Positions 51,037 through 62,281 of a DNA stretch of 64,000 bases are shown here, in pieces (position 1 is the first letter of the stretch; each line of letters opens with the position of its first letter). The notes below the pieces were generated by a model. That model saw nothing but the letters and a program-made list of their open reading frames with translations. It searched no databases and was not told the DNA's origin. The position numbers were made by a program, and so were the translations under genes. The stretch covers positions 25,947,071-26,011,070 of the forward strand of contig CM018052.1 in assembly GCA_008638375.1 (NCBI GenBank). The letters run 5' to 3'. Source of the stretch: Nyssa sinensis. Lineage: Eukaryota; Streptophyta; Magnoliopsida; Cornales; Nyssaceae.

Positions 51037-51930
51037 CTGTTTAACAGAGACTCTTGTTGCAAAAATTGTAGCTGTTGATATCAAGGCAGATGAGACTGCA
51101 TTAGAAAGATCACTGTCCCTGCCTGACTCGCTCCTTTGCTCATGGTTATGCAGAGCTCCGACAGTTTTCTAGTTCCTTTAACAAAAAATTTAGAGCTAGT
51201 GAAAAGTAGTCTGATAGACTTCATTGATTTTTCTCTCTTTTACTGGCTTTTGTGGTGACCTCCTTCATGTTGCTATTGTACAGTTGACAACCCAAAGAGC
51301 ACGCTTGTATGCAGCTTGCCTTACGTTCACACGTCTGGTTGTCAGTTCAGTAGCTCACAGTGTGTCAAGAGGAACTCTTTTCTTGTTGACTCTTCCCATT
51401 ATTGATAGGATTAGTGTAGTTATAGCACTGTTTTGCTTTGATCCCATTGCGGCATTTCCGGTCTGCGAAGCCTTTGATTTCGGCTGACGATTTTCAATTT
51501 AATATTTTTGGATCCAAGTCGACCCACCAAGTTCTTCAATCCGTGTGGTTCACAACCATAGCGAAACGAAAACGACTTTTCAGTCTTCACCCAATCAAGA
51601 ATCCCAAGCTCTGAATTCCAGACCTATGCAATCCCTCTGCGCGCTGCTCAGCGACTTCAATGGAAGCTTTGAGAAGTAGAGGGCCAGAATAGATTGTAAG
51701 TACCTTGATCAACGCTAAGAACCCAGATAGCAATATAGCCTTCCACTGTCACAAAAATATTATTGACAAAATTGAAGGGGGATTCAATGACCCATTGCGC
51801 TTCTGTTTGCTCAGCTGCTCCTTGAACATGAGGGTGCATACAGTGAGTCATTGTTGCTGCATGTTTTTGTCCCTGGAAAGCGCAAGGAGACCAGTAGGAT
51901 TGTCCAGGAAAAGATAAAATATTCAACAAT
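51037..51930. other. unassigned part of the internal region of the minus-oriented element
   Basis: Less AT-rich than the neighbouring intergenic DNA, with broken open frames on both strands (for example 51224-51487 plus and 51657-51956 minus). A natural-looking stretch LTETLVAKIVAVDIKADETA is readable at about 51041-51100 plus. I recognise no family. These may be further captured pieces. Confidence 0.4.
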
Positions 51931-52198
51931 AATCCTGCCCAAGAAGCCTCCATCATAGAGAGTCACATTGGCAGTGGAGGTGTCATTTGATTCTGCTGAC
52001 GACGCATCACCAGGAAAATCAAGTCCGAAGTCCGGCTTACAGGACTGAATCAAAATAATAGAATTAGCGGATGGCAGGGCACCTGTAATATCAGCTACGG
52101 TATTTATAAGGCTAGTTGGTCCCTCTTCTTTCATTGAATTGTTACGCCATTCAGATGATATTTGGGGTGACAAGTTGACTTGACTATTCCATCCTCAA
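51931..52198 (-). pseudogene. processed partial copy of an ATI3-like gene
   Basis: The minus strand reads LSPQISSEWRNNSMKEEGPT and SCKPDFGLDFPGDASSAESN, matching the residues encoded at 36768-36940. The copy then continues DTSTANVTL, which in the gene at 37021 lies across an 80-bp intron, so the intron 36941-37020 is absent here. It has a 21-bp insertion (encoding VADITGA) relative to the gene and loses homology after GGCTTCTTGGGC. It covers about 260 bp. Its source was an mRNA of this gene or of a paralogue. Confidence 0.85.
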
Positions 52199-52927
52199 CC
52201 AACAAATTTTTAAGAGATGTGGAGGTACAAATCAGCTTATGCAGACCATAGCATTTAATTATGGACAACCCGAGCTTACTGTTTAAAGATTTTTATATCG
52301 CTTATAGTGACGACATATAAGTGCCAAAATCAATAACAAAACAGCTGAGCCTATGGAAGCCATATAGTAATACCCACAAAATCTTGCAACACGCGGCTTG
52401 CGGGGAATCACCATTAACACAGAATAAGCATGCTGGTTGTTATGAAGGTGGCACATAAAATCAACTCCAAGATGACGATCGATTTCGTTTGTTGCGTTTG
52501 AGGGAAATTGGAATGGACGACGGAGGGAGAGTGTTTGTGAAACGCAGGAGATGAAGCCATTGTCTTTTCTTGACATATCATGAGGAAAAGAATCTATGCC
52601 AGTAGGCACAAGTTGAAAAACTCAATTAACATGTCCTCGCCCACAAGCTTTCTACGAAGTCTGAACAGAAAGATCTTAAGAAATTTTTGAATTTAGCCCC
52701 CTTTTTTTTTTTATGGGCAGCTCCTGAGAAACTTCATAAAGTTGAAGTTTTTATTGTTGTAGGAGATAAAACTTTCAGCAATCTCATGTGGATCAACCCC
52801 TCTTGTCTCAAACCGTCATCGACCAACTTCAGCTCTGTTAGAGAATCAATCTCAGAGGTTTCTGCTGCCTAGGCAGTTTTATATCATTTGGTGCAAAATA
52901 TAAGAAGGATCCTAACTTGAGAGAGAA
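52199..52927. other. unassigned captured-looking sequence with short open frames
   Basis: A minus frame at 52283-52609 includes a hydrophobic segment SIGSAVLLLILALICRHYKR. A plus frame at 52687-52872 reads KVEVFIVVGDKTFSNLMWIN. Both have protein-like composition, but I cannot assign a family. Confidence 0.35.
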
Positions 52928-53370
52928 TCTCCAAATGTGAAAGGACCCAAAACTTCAGAAGAAGATGAACAAAATAAATCCAATGAATTTGATTCTGGTA
53001 GTGATTGTGATGTACACACACCATATGACAAAGCATTCTTCAAGGGACCAACCATACAGGGGAAACAGGAAGAATTCAAAAACAGTCGTAATCCATAATA
53101 TCAACTGCATCGCTTCCAAGAGGAGAAATGAAGGAAATAGAGTCTCTGATGATCCATCCTCGGTTGAGGATGAGTTAATTCATGAAGAATCCCTCAGAGA
53201 AAAGATAAGAGGATTGCATTGGGTCTTTGGAGAAACATCACAACTAATCATCATATAATAATAAGAAAAGAGGTGGACACCAGAGTCTTCGCATTGTGAA
53301 TAGATCGGACAGTTCTGGTGACCAAGATCTTGGTAATGATCCAGTTGCAGATATATCCCATAAAATTTTG
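52928..53370 (+). pseudogene. fragment resembling COP1-interacting-protein-related proteins
   Basis: Three frames carry one continuous protein-like reading: SPNVKGPKTSEEDEQNKSNE, then KTVVIHNINCIASKRRNEGN with EESLREKI, then DCIGSLEKHHN and [13 protein letters not shown]. The core VVIxNINxIASKRR is one I associate with large plant COP1-interacting-related proteins; this is memory-based. Two frameshifts make it non-functional. It is the only recognised fragment of the block on the plus strand. Confidence 0.45.
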
Positions 53371-53485
53371 TGATGAACAATTTGTGATCAAGAGCTCTGA
53401 TGATGGCGTTGGAGCTGGGATTAGCCTAGCTGTAGACTTGGAACCAGGGAAAGTAATAATGCAACGGAAACTTGCAGCTGATTCC

Positions 53486-54085
53486 TTTTTATCAGTGTCT
53501 TGGACAAAGCTTGCTAACTCAGAATCTGAAAGGTGAGGATTGAGCTTCATGTCTAGTAATATGTTTTCTGATTTGAAACTTTTATGAACAACTGATGGTG
53601 AGCAAACTTCATGTAGATACTCTAATGCACGTGCAGTCCCCAAAGCAGTCTTGACACAGGTTTTCCATGTTAATGGCTTGCTATTTTATATGAGAGATGC
53701 AGGAGATCGAGAACCATTTTTATGGAACTCACAAACTAACAGGTGTTGCCCGTGCTCTGAACAATAACCCACTAGCTCTGTTACATTCGGGTGATGTTGC
53801 CTAGATATATCCAAAACTATATCCATAAAATCTTTAGACAGATGAATTTATTTTCCTCACAGCAAGAACCTTCCCATCATCAAATTGAGCCTGCTAAACA
53901 CATCCAATGGACCCCTCATCAATAAGATTTTCCATACTAAAGCTACCCGTAGCCATCTGCAGGTCTGCTATTGAATGTGATATAACATTTGTTGGAGCTG
54001 TATTGACTTTCTTGGCAATGATGGGTTTCCTTGAGAAATTATCTTTACCAAGTGATTTGTGGTGATCAGCAGGTGGAGGTCTGGA
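53486..54085 (-). pseudogene. STRUBBELIG-RECEPTOR-FAMILY (SRF6/7-like) kinase fragment
   Basis: On the minus strand, across several frames: RPPPADHHKS, NTAPTNVISHSIADLQMATG, SFSMENLIDEGSIGCV, a stop, QAQFDDGKVLAVRKI, then [34 protein letters not shown], and [38 protein letters not shown]. This is the juxtamembrane part and kinase N-lobe up to the catalytic loop region of SRF-type LRR receptor-like kinases. In this copy the catalytic HRD is replaced (VVHKSFKS), as in the atypical SRF kinases. At least one stop and several frameshifts occur. No intron-like gap is visible, so a cDNA source is plausible. Confidence 0.8.
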
Positions 54086-55099
54086 GTTTCACAGCAACAG
54101 AAAGTGTCGGGTTCCAAGTTTGTAAGGATAGAAAGCTTCAGATCTCTTTTCTGATGTTCAAGAAAAGAGATATGTGGAGGTGTGAGTATTTTCTCAATAA
54201 TAGAGGCAACTTTCCAGTGGTCTTCGCAACAGAGGACTTAGGAGTCCCAACCTTTGCCGTGGCCGAGAGAACCCATATATATAATCAGAGCAGTCAAGCG
54301 AGAGAGAGAGTGTGTGTGGGGTTCTTCTTATTGCCATATCAGTATCACGTATGTATAATTATAGCCACCCCACACACAATATATTGGTCTATTCTGACCC
54401 TATCTCTCATCCAAGAGATCCCTTTTTGTTAATCAAGGAGAAGTCACAGATGAAGGAAATACCACACGCTCCACCAATATATAAAACGGAAGCAGCATTA
54501 AGGTAAACCAATTAGCGAATCCATTCCTTGAAGGAGCCAGAGAACTGTTGAAGCTCCGCATCTCCGTGGGCAAACGAGCAACTCTGGCACAGACAATGAC
54601 CTTTCTGATATAATACGCATAGCTTCGTTTTGTATAACTTTCGTTCGACCACCTTCAATATATAAGTATACTTTCTCCGAAGTCAACAATCACGGAGAAG
54701 GGTGGAGTTGCATAAATTATATAAAAACAATCCACATTAGTTACAATGAATACCATTGCTAATACCTCAGACCTCCGAGAAACGACCATTGTGCTTGTTG
54801 TGAAGAGAACTCAGAACCAGAGGATGTTATTGGAGAAGATATAGAGTCTGAAGGGGAAAACAGTGACCTGTTCTCTGGCGATGAAGAGTGTGTTGGTGAA
54901 CTGGAGTTGGAACTAGCGATTGACACCTGTAGGTTGTGCTTGTTAGTACAAGTGTGGCACAGTAGAGGGCGATGCTCTTGTTCAGCCCACAAGAAAGATT
55001 TACATCAACCTCAGCCGAGAGAGTATTATCGATGATCAAAGACTCACTCTAGTCAGCTCTAGAAATATGGAAAATCTGTAGATCTGTTGAAAAAGAAAA
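54086..55099. other. unassigned sequence between the SRF and UER1 fragments
   Basis: Broken frames on both strands, including a Ser-rich minus stretch (ISSPITSSGSEFSS, 54759-54992). Nothing recognised. It may contain more captured exons or UTRs. Confidence 0.35.
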
Positions 55100-55396
55100 A
55101 CGGTGGTGGCTTGAGTCTTTACAGAGGTCGGCTGGGGTATGTGTGCCGACCACACTGGTCTGGATGGTCTCGACCTTGTGTGACTCGCACCAGTCAACAT
55201 TGGGGCGACCAATGACGTCAGCGGTGGTGAGGTCGGACTCGAGGCGGCCGGATCCTTAGGCAAAGTCGATGCCTTGGAGAAGCTGACCGAGGAACCCACC
55301 CATCCAACCAGTTCGGCCGTAGATCAGGAACTCGAGAAGCTTGTCTGATGCTGATGAGCATCGGCTGGGAAACCCATAATAATCTTTATTTTCCAT
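55100..55396 (-). pseudogene. UER1 (NRS/ER, UDP-4-keto-6-deoxyglucose epimerase/reductase) N-terminal fragment
   Basis: The minus strand reads YYGFPSRCSSASDK, LLEFLIYGRTGWMGGFLGQL, QGIDFA, a stop, GSGRLESDL, then IGRPNVDWCESHKVETIQTS and VVGTHTPADLC. This is the NAD(P)-binding GxxGxxG-type start and the GRPNVDWCESHK block of plant UER1, the enzyme finishing UDP-rhamnose synthesis. Roughly 15 residues before GRPNVDWC are deleted and a TAA stop interrupts the frame. It directly precedes the plus-oriented Tat LTR. RHM fusion enzymes carry the same domain, but the short leader before FLIYG favours UER1. Confidence 0.8.
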
Positions 55397-55484
55397 GGGG
55401 TTGTTGATGTGAGCGTTCTGGTAGAACGAAGCTGAGAGGGGGTCGTCACATCGTGCATGTTGTAGATTTCCTTTACAGAGTATC

Positions 55485-56192
55485 TGATATACCACTATGT
55501 GACACACCAACCACTGCATGACACGTGTAACTGTAGCTCGGCCATATAACTTATGCTCGGTCACTCAGTTCATGCTCGGCCGTATAACTTATGATCGGTC
55601 ACTCAGTTCATGCTCGACCATATAACTTATGCTCGGTTATTTAGTTCATGCTCGGCCGTATAACTGATGTGCACTCATGCAGTTCATGCTCGGTCATATA
55701 CCTCATCCTCGGTCGATCAAGGGCATAACCCATATGGACCGAGCTCATATTATCAAAACAGGACTGCTCTCCTACAAAGCTAACGTATACAGATGCAAGT
55801 CTGTAGTACAACACATCAATGATCAGACCTTATCACCGCCTCAATGAGCACCGAGCAGGAAATAAGGAAACTGTCTCCAACAAGGAAACTGCCACACTGA
55901 GTTACCATATTCAACAAGGTAACTGATATCTCCGAAGATCCAATCCCTATATTCATGGCTCCAAATCCTAATCAACTTGGGAGAGTCATTGCCTATAAAT
56001 TCAACCCTAAAGGTACGCTTTACTTTCATGCTCATTATTTGGCTTTCATTACAGTCCTTCAATTCAGTTTATTGACTTAAGCATTGGAGCGGCTACCGCC
56101 GGAGCCAACCCGGTGGTCCTCTGATCTTCTGTTTCAAGTGTTTCGTAGGGAGCCGAGCTTGAATCTCACGTAGGCCAAAAAGTGCAGCATCA
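55485..56192 (+). repeat. 5' LTR of the Tat element
   Basis: 708 bp from TGATATACCA to GCAGCATCA, with a TATAAAT box at 55994-56000. The U3 part (about 55535-55715) holds about nine units of roughly 19-20 bp of the type CGGCCATATAACTTATGCT alternating with CGGTCACTCAGTTCATGCT. Confidence 0.88.
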
Positions 56193-56213
56193 GTTTGGCG
56201 CCGTCTGTGGGAA
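56193..56213 (+). other. primer-binding site of the Tat element
   Basis: GTTTGGCGCCGTCTGTGGGA directly behind the LTR. The core is identical to that of the nested element at 13004. Confidence 0.75.
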
Positions 56214-56270
56214 CGACAATCACCAAGTGTTTTACTTACCCAAAGCTCATCTTCCGTTTATCAAAGGATC

Positions 56271-57932
56271 ATGGCTCCCAACCTGCGACCCAGGAAGAAT
56301 ACTCAAAACCCTCATCCTCAACTGACAGCCGAACGAGGAAGAGGGTGAGTGACTGATCCCGTACAACAGAAGCTTGTCGAAACTAGGCGACAAAACCAGT
56401 TGTTACGGGAACAACTCTTAACCATGTCTAGGACCCTGGCGATGTTCACCCAGAATCATGAAACCAATCTCAAAAATCCACCCGTTGCCACAAACACTCG
56501 GGAGGTGCAGCCCCCTATGGCTGCCAATACTCATGGAGATCCCCAGCCATCGGCAGCAGCCGGTCAAGGAGTCCCTGCCTTTGTCCCAGAAGTCCATTAT
56601 CGAAGCACCACCCGAATCCCTATCCCTGGGGCTTCGGGAGTGAACCACGTTCCACAAGAGTCACCACCTCGAGTGGTTCCGGCACCACCAGTGCAAGAGA
56701 ATCAGAACAACCCCCTAGTAATGGGCCTAGATCAGCCTACTCATGTAGGCCCTGAAGTCATGAGACCTGCCTCGCACCAGCCCATCTTGCCAAGGGGGTC
56801 AATAAGAGCCGAGGAAGTTGCCGAATCAATGGACCGCACTGCCATTATAAGAGGTGCCCAGTATTCGGAACAGGACGAGCTGGCCAAACTGCTCGGGAGG
56901 TCGGCCACCCCGTTCACTAATGCTATCATGGTTGAGGAAAGACCCAAGAAATTTATCATCCCTAAATTCACCCCTTATGATGGGACTGGGGACCCAAGGG
57001 ACCACCTCTCCCACTACCAGCACACCATGGCTTTACACGGTACTTCTGATGCTTTTTTATGTCGAATGTTCGTGACCAGCCTCAATGGTACCGCCCTGAA
57101 GTGGTTCCACCACCTCCCGCCAAACTCAGTGTCTAGCTTCTATGAGCTCGGCAGGAGATTCCTGGACAGATTCATGACTAGTAGGAGGCTGAGAAAGGGT
57201 CCAGAATTCCTGCTAAACATAAAGCAAACAAGGGAAGAATCACTCAGGGGGTATATAGCACGTTTCAACGCCGAGGTCACTGAGGTGACAGACTGTAGCT
57301 CCGGTTTCCTAGTGGCTGCTCTGGCCGCTGGTCTTGCACAAGGAGGCTTTAGAGACTCCCTAACCAAAAATCCCCCCGCGGATATGGCGGCACTTATGGA
57401 CCGGGCAAGGAAATACATTAACTTGGAGGAGGCCAGGGACACCTCTAGAAAGGTCAAGGAACAAGCTCAGAAAGACGACCAGAAGAAAGATGGTCAGAAG
57501 AAGGACGACCAAAGGAAGGATACCAGCTCGGCTAGGAAAAAAGCCAGAAGCCCAGAAAAAAGAGGGGCTCCCAGAACCTCCTACAATTCTGGGCTAAGGG
57601 AATTCAACCACTTTACTCCTCTAAATACCTCTCCGTACAACATACTGAAGCAAGTAAGATCTCGAGAAAATCTGAGATGGCCAGAACCTTTAAAAGGAGA
57701 CCCCAGCTACCGAGATCAAACCAAATACTGTGATTTTCACAAAGACCGAGGGCACACAACCAATACCTGCAAAGCTCTCAAGCATGAGATTGAGCAGCTA
57801 ATAAGGAGAGGACGACTACAAGAGTTCGTCAAGCAGGACGGAGGACAGAACCCCCGTGACGAACGACCCCAGCAGAGGAAGGCCGACCAGAAGCAAGAAC
57901 AGAAGGAGGGTAGGAACGAGCCCCCACGATAG
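56271..57932 (+). pseudogene. Tat gag polyprotein with one internal stop
   Basis: ATG 56271 gives MAPNLRPRKN, and a TGA at 56346-56348 breaks the frame, which is then open to TAG 57930-57932. Without the break it would be about 553 residues. The gag capsid region lies at about residues 220-400 (FIIPKFTPYDGTGDPRDHL, FVTSLNGTALKWFHHLP). A Lys-rich linker (residues about 400-430) follows. A single zinc-knuckle-like CDFHKDRGHTTNTC is at about 486-500. Gag forms the virus-like particle of the retrotransposon. The TAG end may itself be a mutated CAG, as pol follows in the same frame. Confidence 0.88.
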
Positions 57933-58760
57933 AACAACCAGGTGATCTTTGTCCTACACGCAGATTCCCCTGCAACAGGCACTTGTAACAGGTCAAGGAA
58001 ACGTTATGCTCAGGAGGCCAGGTCTGCTCCCAACATCCTACAGGTCGCTAACTTGGAGAAAAGGTTAAAACCTGTGCCTGAAATCCAGTTTACGGATCAC
58101 GACCTTATGGGGGTACATTGTCCTCACAGTGACGCCCTGGTCATCTCCCTCAAGATCGCCAACTTCGAAATCCGAAGAGTCCTTGTTGACATTGGGAGCT
58201 CGACTAACGTACTGTTCTACGACCCCTTTAAGCATATGAAACTCGACCCCAATGACATTAAGCCCACTGGTATAATCATGGCGGGCTTCGACGGAAACCT
58301 CAATAATCCATTGGGAAGGGTCGATCTAGCCACAACTGCAGGCGAAGGGGACGGACAAAAGACCACGATAGCTGAGTACATGGTCCTAAAAGCCAAATCT
58401 CCCTACAACGTCATAATTGAGAGGCCCTGGCTACATGAGATGGGAGCAGTCACGTCAACTCTCCACCAATGCCTGAAATACGTGCACAATTAGACCGTCT
58501 ACTCTATCAGAGGATGCCAACCGACCTCCCGAGAATGCCATGCCCTCGCACTCAAGGCCAAGGCCCCTAAATAGCAATTACTACACGTCCGTGAGTACAA
58601 GGATACGATCCACCCTTGCTGTCACGAGGCAGAAGATTGTCCCTCCAAGATCGACGAGCCACTATGCCCCAGAAGAAGGGATAGCAGGGCCAAGCCTATA
58701 AGAGAACCTATTAAAGTCCTGGTCAGCTCGGAAGATTAGGGGCGTTACCTGCAGATAGGT
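57933..58760 (+). pseudogene. Tat pol, aspartic protease part
   Basis: In frame with gag, open at 57942-58493. The motif VLVDIGSSTNVLF (58179-58217) corresponds to the retroviral-type protease active site, where the canonical triad is D-T/S-G; here it reads D-I-G. Further conserved parts are AGFDGNLNNPLGRVDL and PYNVIIERPWLHEM. TAG stops at 58491, 58572 and 58737 interrupt it. Confidence 0.8.
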
Positions 58761-61700
58761 CCCGACCTGACACATACCGAGCAGGATGAGTTGGTCAAGT
58801 TCTTAAAGAAAAACCTTTCTGTGTTCGCTTGGGAAACAAGGGACATGGAGGGAATAGATCCCGACCTTATCACACACAGACTAATGGTGGATCCGGACCA
58901 TCCACCAGTGAGACAAAAGAGAAGGCCACTCGCTCCAGAGCGATATCAGGTCATCAACGATGAAGTTCAAAGGTTGCTCAACGCCAACATGATACGAGAA
59001 GTATTTTATCCTGATTGGCTGGCCAACACTGTCCTGGTCAAAAAGAAGAATAGCAAGTGGAGAGTCTGTGTCGACTACACGGATTTCAACAAAGCATGCC
59101 CTAAAGATAGCTTCCCCCTTCCAAGGATAGATCAGTTAGTCGATTAAACTGTAGGGCACGAACTCATGAGCTTCATGGATGCCTATTCTGGGTACAACCA
59201 AATACAGATGCATCCCCCCGACCAAGAGAAGACTTCATTCATCACCGAACGAGGTCTCTATTGCTATAAAGTGATGCCGTTCGGCCTGAAGAATGCCGGG
59301 GCCACATACCAACGTCTCGTTAACAAGATGTTCAGCCCTCTAATCGGCAGTACTATGGAAGTCTACATTGATGATATGCTGGTCAAGAGCCTAAAGAAGA
59401 GCTGCCATCTCCAGCACCTAGCACAAACATTTGATATTCTCGGACAGTATAAAATGAAGCTCAATCCCTCGAAATGCACCTTTGGTGTAACAAAGGAGAA
59501 ATTCCTGGGATACATAGTCTCTCGGAGAGGTATAGAAGCAGACCCGACCCAAATCGGGGCTCTGATCAGACTGAAATCCCCAAAAACCAAGAAGGTCATT
59601 CAAGCTCTGAATGGCAGGATAGCAGCCCTTAGTAGATTTATTTCCAAATCCACGGAGTCTGCCATTCTTCAAGGCTCTGAAAGGTAACAAATCTTTACAA
59701 TGGACTAATGAATGTGAAAAATCCTTTCAGGAACTCAAAAGGTACCTAGCCTCGCCCGAGCTCTTGTCAAAACCGATCCAAGGGGAAAGGCTGTTTCTCT
59801 ACCTTGCAGTCTCTGAGAACGCTGTCAGTTCGGCACTAGTCAAGCAGGACAGGAGCGTGCAGAGGCCCATCTTCTATATCAGCAAGGCATTACTGGACAC
59901 AGAGAAGAGGTACCCCGAGATTGAGAAACTAGCCCTTGCACTCATAGTATCTGCACAAAAGCTCAGACCCTACTTTCAAGCACATCCCATAGAAATTCCG
60001 ACTGCTTACCCACTGAAAACAGTCCTGAGGAAACCAGAAGTATCAGGACGACTGGTCAAATGGTCTGTGGAACTAGGGGAGTTCGATTTATCCTATGTTC
60101 CACGAGTCTCAATTAAAGGGCAGGCCTTGGCAGACTTCGTCGCAGAATTCACTCCCGCACTACTAAGCAAAGCACAACTCTGTGACGATATGGGAACTTG
60201 GAAATTGTATACTGACGGGTCATCTACCAACCGAGGTGTTGGAGCTGGGCTGGTACTACATTCTCCTGATGGGCTTACAACCGAGAGGGCAATTAGCTTG
60301 GGGTTCAGAGCCTCCAATAACAAAGCAGAGTATGAGGCCCTTATCTTGAGGATGAAGCTAGCTCAAGAATGCGAGGTGCAGAACCTTGAGGTATTCTCTG
60401 ACTCCCAATTGGTGGTTAGCCAAGTTCAGGGAGAATACGCTGTCAAGGACAAGAGAATGCTTCGATATTCGAAACTCGTCAATTTGTTGAAACATTCCTT
60501 CCGAGCATTCTCGATCCAAAAAATAGAGAGAGGTCAAAACGGCAGAGCCGACGCCTTGGAAAACATGGCATCTCACATGAAGACAGGGGTGGATTCAACG
60601 ATAAAATTCTCTCACCAGCCGAGGCCTAGCATCGAGGAAATCCAAGTCGCCCAAATTACAGAACAGCCTCAGAACTGGATGACTCCTATACTCCAGTACC
60701 TAGAAGAAGGGCTCCTCCCAAAAGACAGAAATAAAGCGAAAAGAGTCCGTATCAGAGCAGCTCGGTATCTTGTCCTTAACGGAAGGCTCTACCGAAGATC
60801 TTACACTCAACCATTGTTAAAATGCCTAGCACCCGAGGAGTCTCAGTACGTCCTGGCAGAAATTCATGAAGGAATTTGTGGAAATCATAACGGAGGAAGA
60901 ACCATAGCACACCGAGCTCTAACTCAAGGCTACTACTGGCCTGGAATGCTGAAGGAAGCAAAGGAATACACTCGAAAGTGTGACAAATGCTAGAGGTTCG
61001 CCCCTTATCAGCATCAGCCACGACATGAGCTCATCCCCATCACTAGCCCATGGCCCTTCGCGCAATGGGGAATGGACATCATAGGCCCATTGCCTAAAGC
61101 CACACCGAACAGGAGATACCTATTGGTGGCTATTGACTACTTCTCAAAATGGGTTGAAGCAGAGCCACTAACTCGCATCACCGAAAAGGAGGTCTAGAAT
61201 TTTACTTGGAAAAATATAGTCTGCAGGTTCGGCATACCTCACGTAATCATCTCAGACAATGGCACACAATTTACTGGAAAAGTATTCAAGAAATTATGCC
61301 AAGACCTAAGTATCAACCAGCACTTTTCCTCCCCTGGTCATCCTCAAGCAAACGGGCAAGCAGAAGTCACTAACCGAACAATCCTGGATGCTCTCAAGAA
61401 GAGATTAGAAGATGCTAAGGGAAAATGGGTCGAGGAACTCCCTGGGGCAGTCTAGGCCTACCGAACAACCAGGAGAACTCCAACATCAGAAACTCCCTTC
61501 TCACTCGCCTACGGAACCGAGGCAGTAATCCCTGTTGAGATCGGTATGCCTACCCTAAGGACTGAAGCTTTCAACGAGGAGACCAATGGCCAACAGCTCG
61601 TAGAAAACTTGAATTTGCTCGAAGAAAGGAGAGAGCAGCCGTAATCAGAATGGAAGCATACCAGCGCAGGATGGTCAACCGCTCAAAAATTGGCCTCAGA

Positions 61701-61910
61701 CCTGCCAGCTTCCAAGTCGGAGACCTCGTCCTAAGAAGGGTGTTTCAGAACACCAAGGATCCTACCATGGGGAAGTTATCACCTAACTGGGAGGGCCCCT
61801 ACAGAATTACCAAAACAGTAAGACCGACCACTTATTGGTTGGAAAACATGGATGGGAAACCTATTCCCAGGCCTTGGAATATGGAGCATTTACGAAAGTA
61901 TTATCAATAA
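58761..61910 (+). pseudogene. Tat pol, reverse transcriptase, two RNase H domains and integrase
   Basis: RT: CVDYTDFNKACPKDSFPLPR (about 59070), SFMDAYSGYNQI, and the catalytic YIDD at 59364-59375. A frameshift lies near 59655. First RNase H: YLAVSENAVSSALV to RPYFQAH. Second RNase H: YTDGSS (Asp at 60214), AEYEAL, SDSQ and ADAL, giving the D-E-D-D set. Integrase: HEGICGNH with CDKC (HHCC zinc), then GMDIIGPL, SDNGTQF and QAEVTNR (D-D-E), and a C-terminal GPYRI part ending RKYYQ. Stops are TAA 59145 and TAG 60991, 61195 and 61453. A second frameshift lies near 61625. Confidence 0.88.
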
Positions 61911-61944
61911 AGTAATTTTTTCATTTCAAAATATTCCGTGAAAT

Positions 61945-62281
61945 ATCTCAATGCACAGACTTCAGGTCTGGTCCATCTCAATGCACAGACTTCAGGTCTG
62001 GTCCATCTCAATGCACAGACTTCAGGTCTGGTTTGGTCCATCTCAATGCACAGACTTCAGGTCTGGTCCATCTCAGTGCACAGACTTCAGGTCTGGTCCA
62101 TCTCAATGGACAGACTTCAGGTCTGGTCCATCTCAATGCACAGACTTCAGGTCTGGTCCATCTCAATGCACAGACTTCAGGTTTGGTCCATCTTAATGTA
62201 CAGACTTCACGTCTGGTCCATCTTCACGAACAGACCTCATGTCTGGTCCATCTTAATATACAAGGCTGATATTTGATCCAT
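61945..62281 (+). repeat. hairpin-forming tandem array, about 11 units of 30 bp
   Basis: Consensus ATGCACAGACTTCAGGTCTG followed by GTCCATCTCA. Each unit holds a CAGAC/GTCTG stem around TTCAG. The third unit has a 5-bp insertion. The later units diverge. Because the period is 30, frames stay open (NAQTSGLVHL repeats), which I do not read as a gene. It is the counterpart of the array at 50491-51036. Confidence 0.9.

Noticed and set aside
49803..56192. Reading the two Gypsy LTRs at 49803 and 55485 as the two ends of one element
   Set aside because: They lie in opposite orientation, each with its own PPT or PBS on a different side, so they belong to different insertions.
61938..62276. Open frames with NAQTSGLVHL or MHRLQVWSIS repeats
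   Set aside because: By-product of the 30-bp hairpin array in frame; the same holds for the array at 50501-50758.
61945..62281. Regular repeats that could suggest a CRISPR array
   Set aside because: Repeats are contiguous without unique spacers, and the context is a plant Tat retrotransposon.
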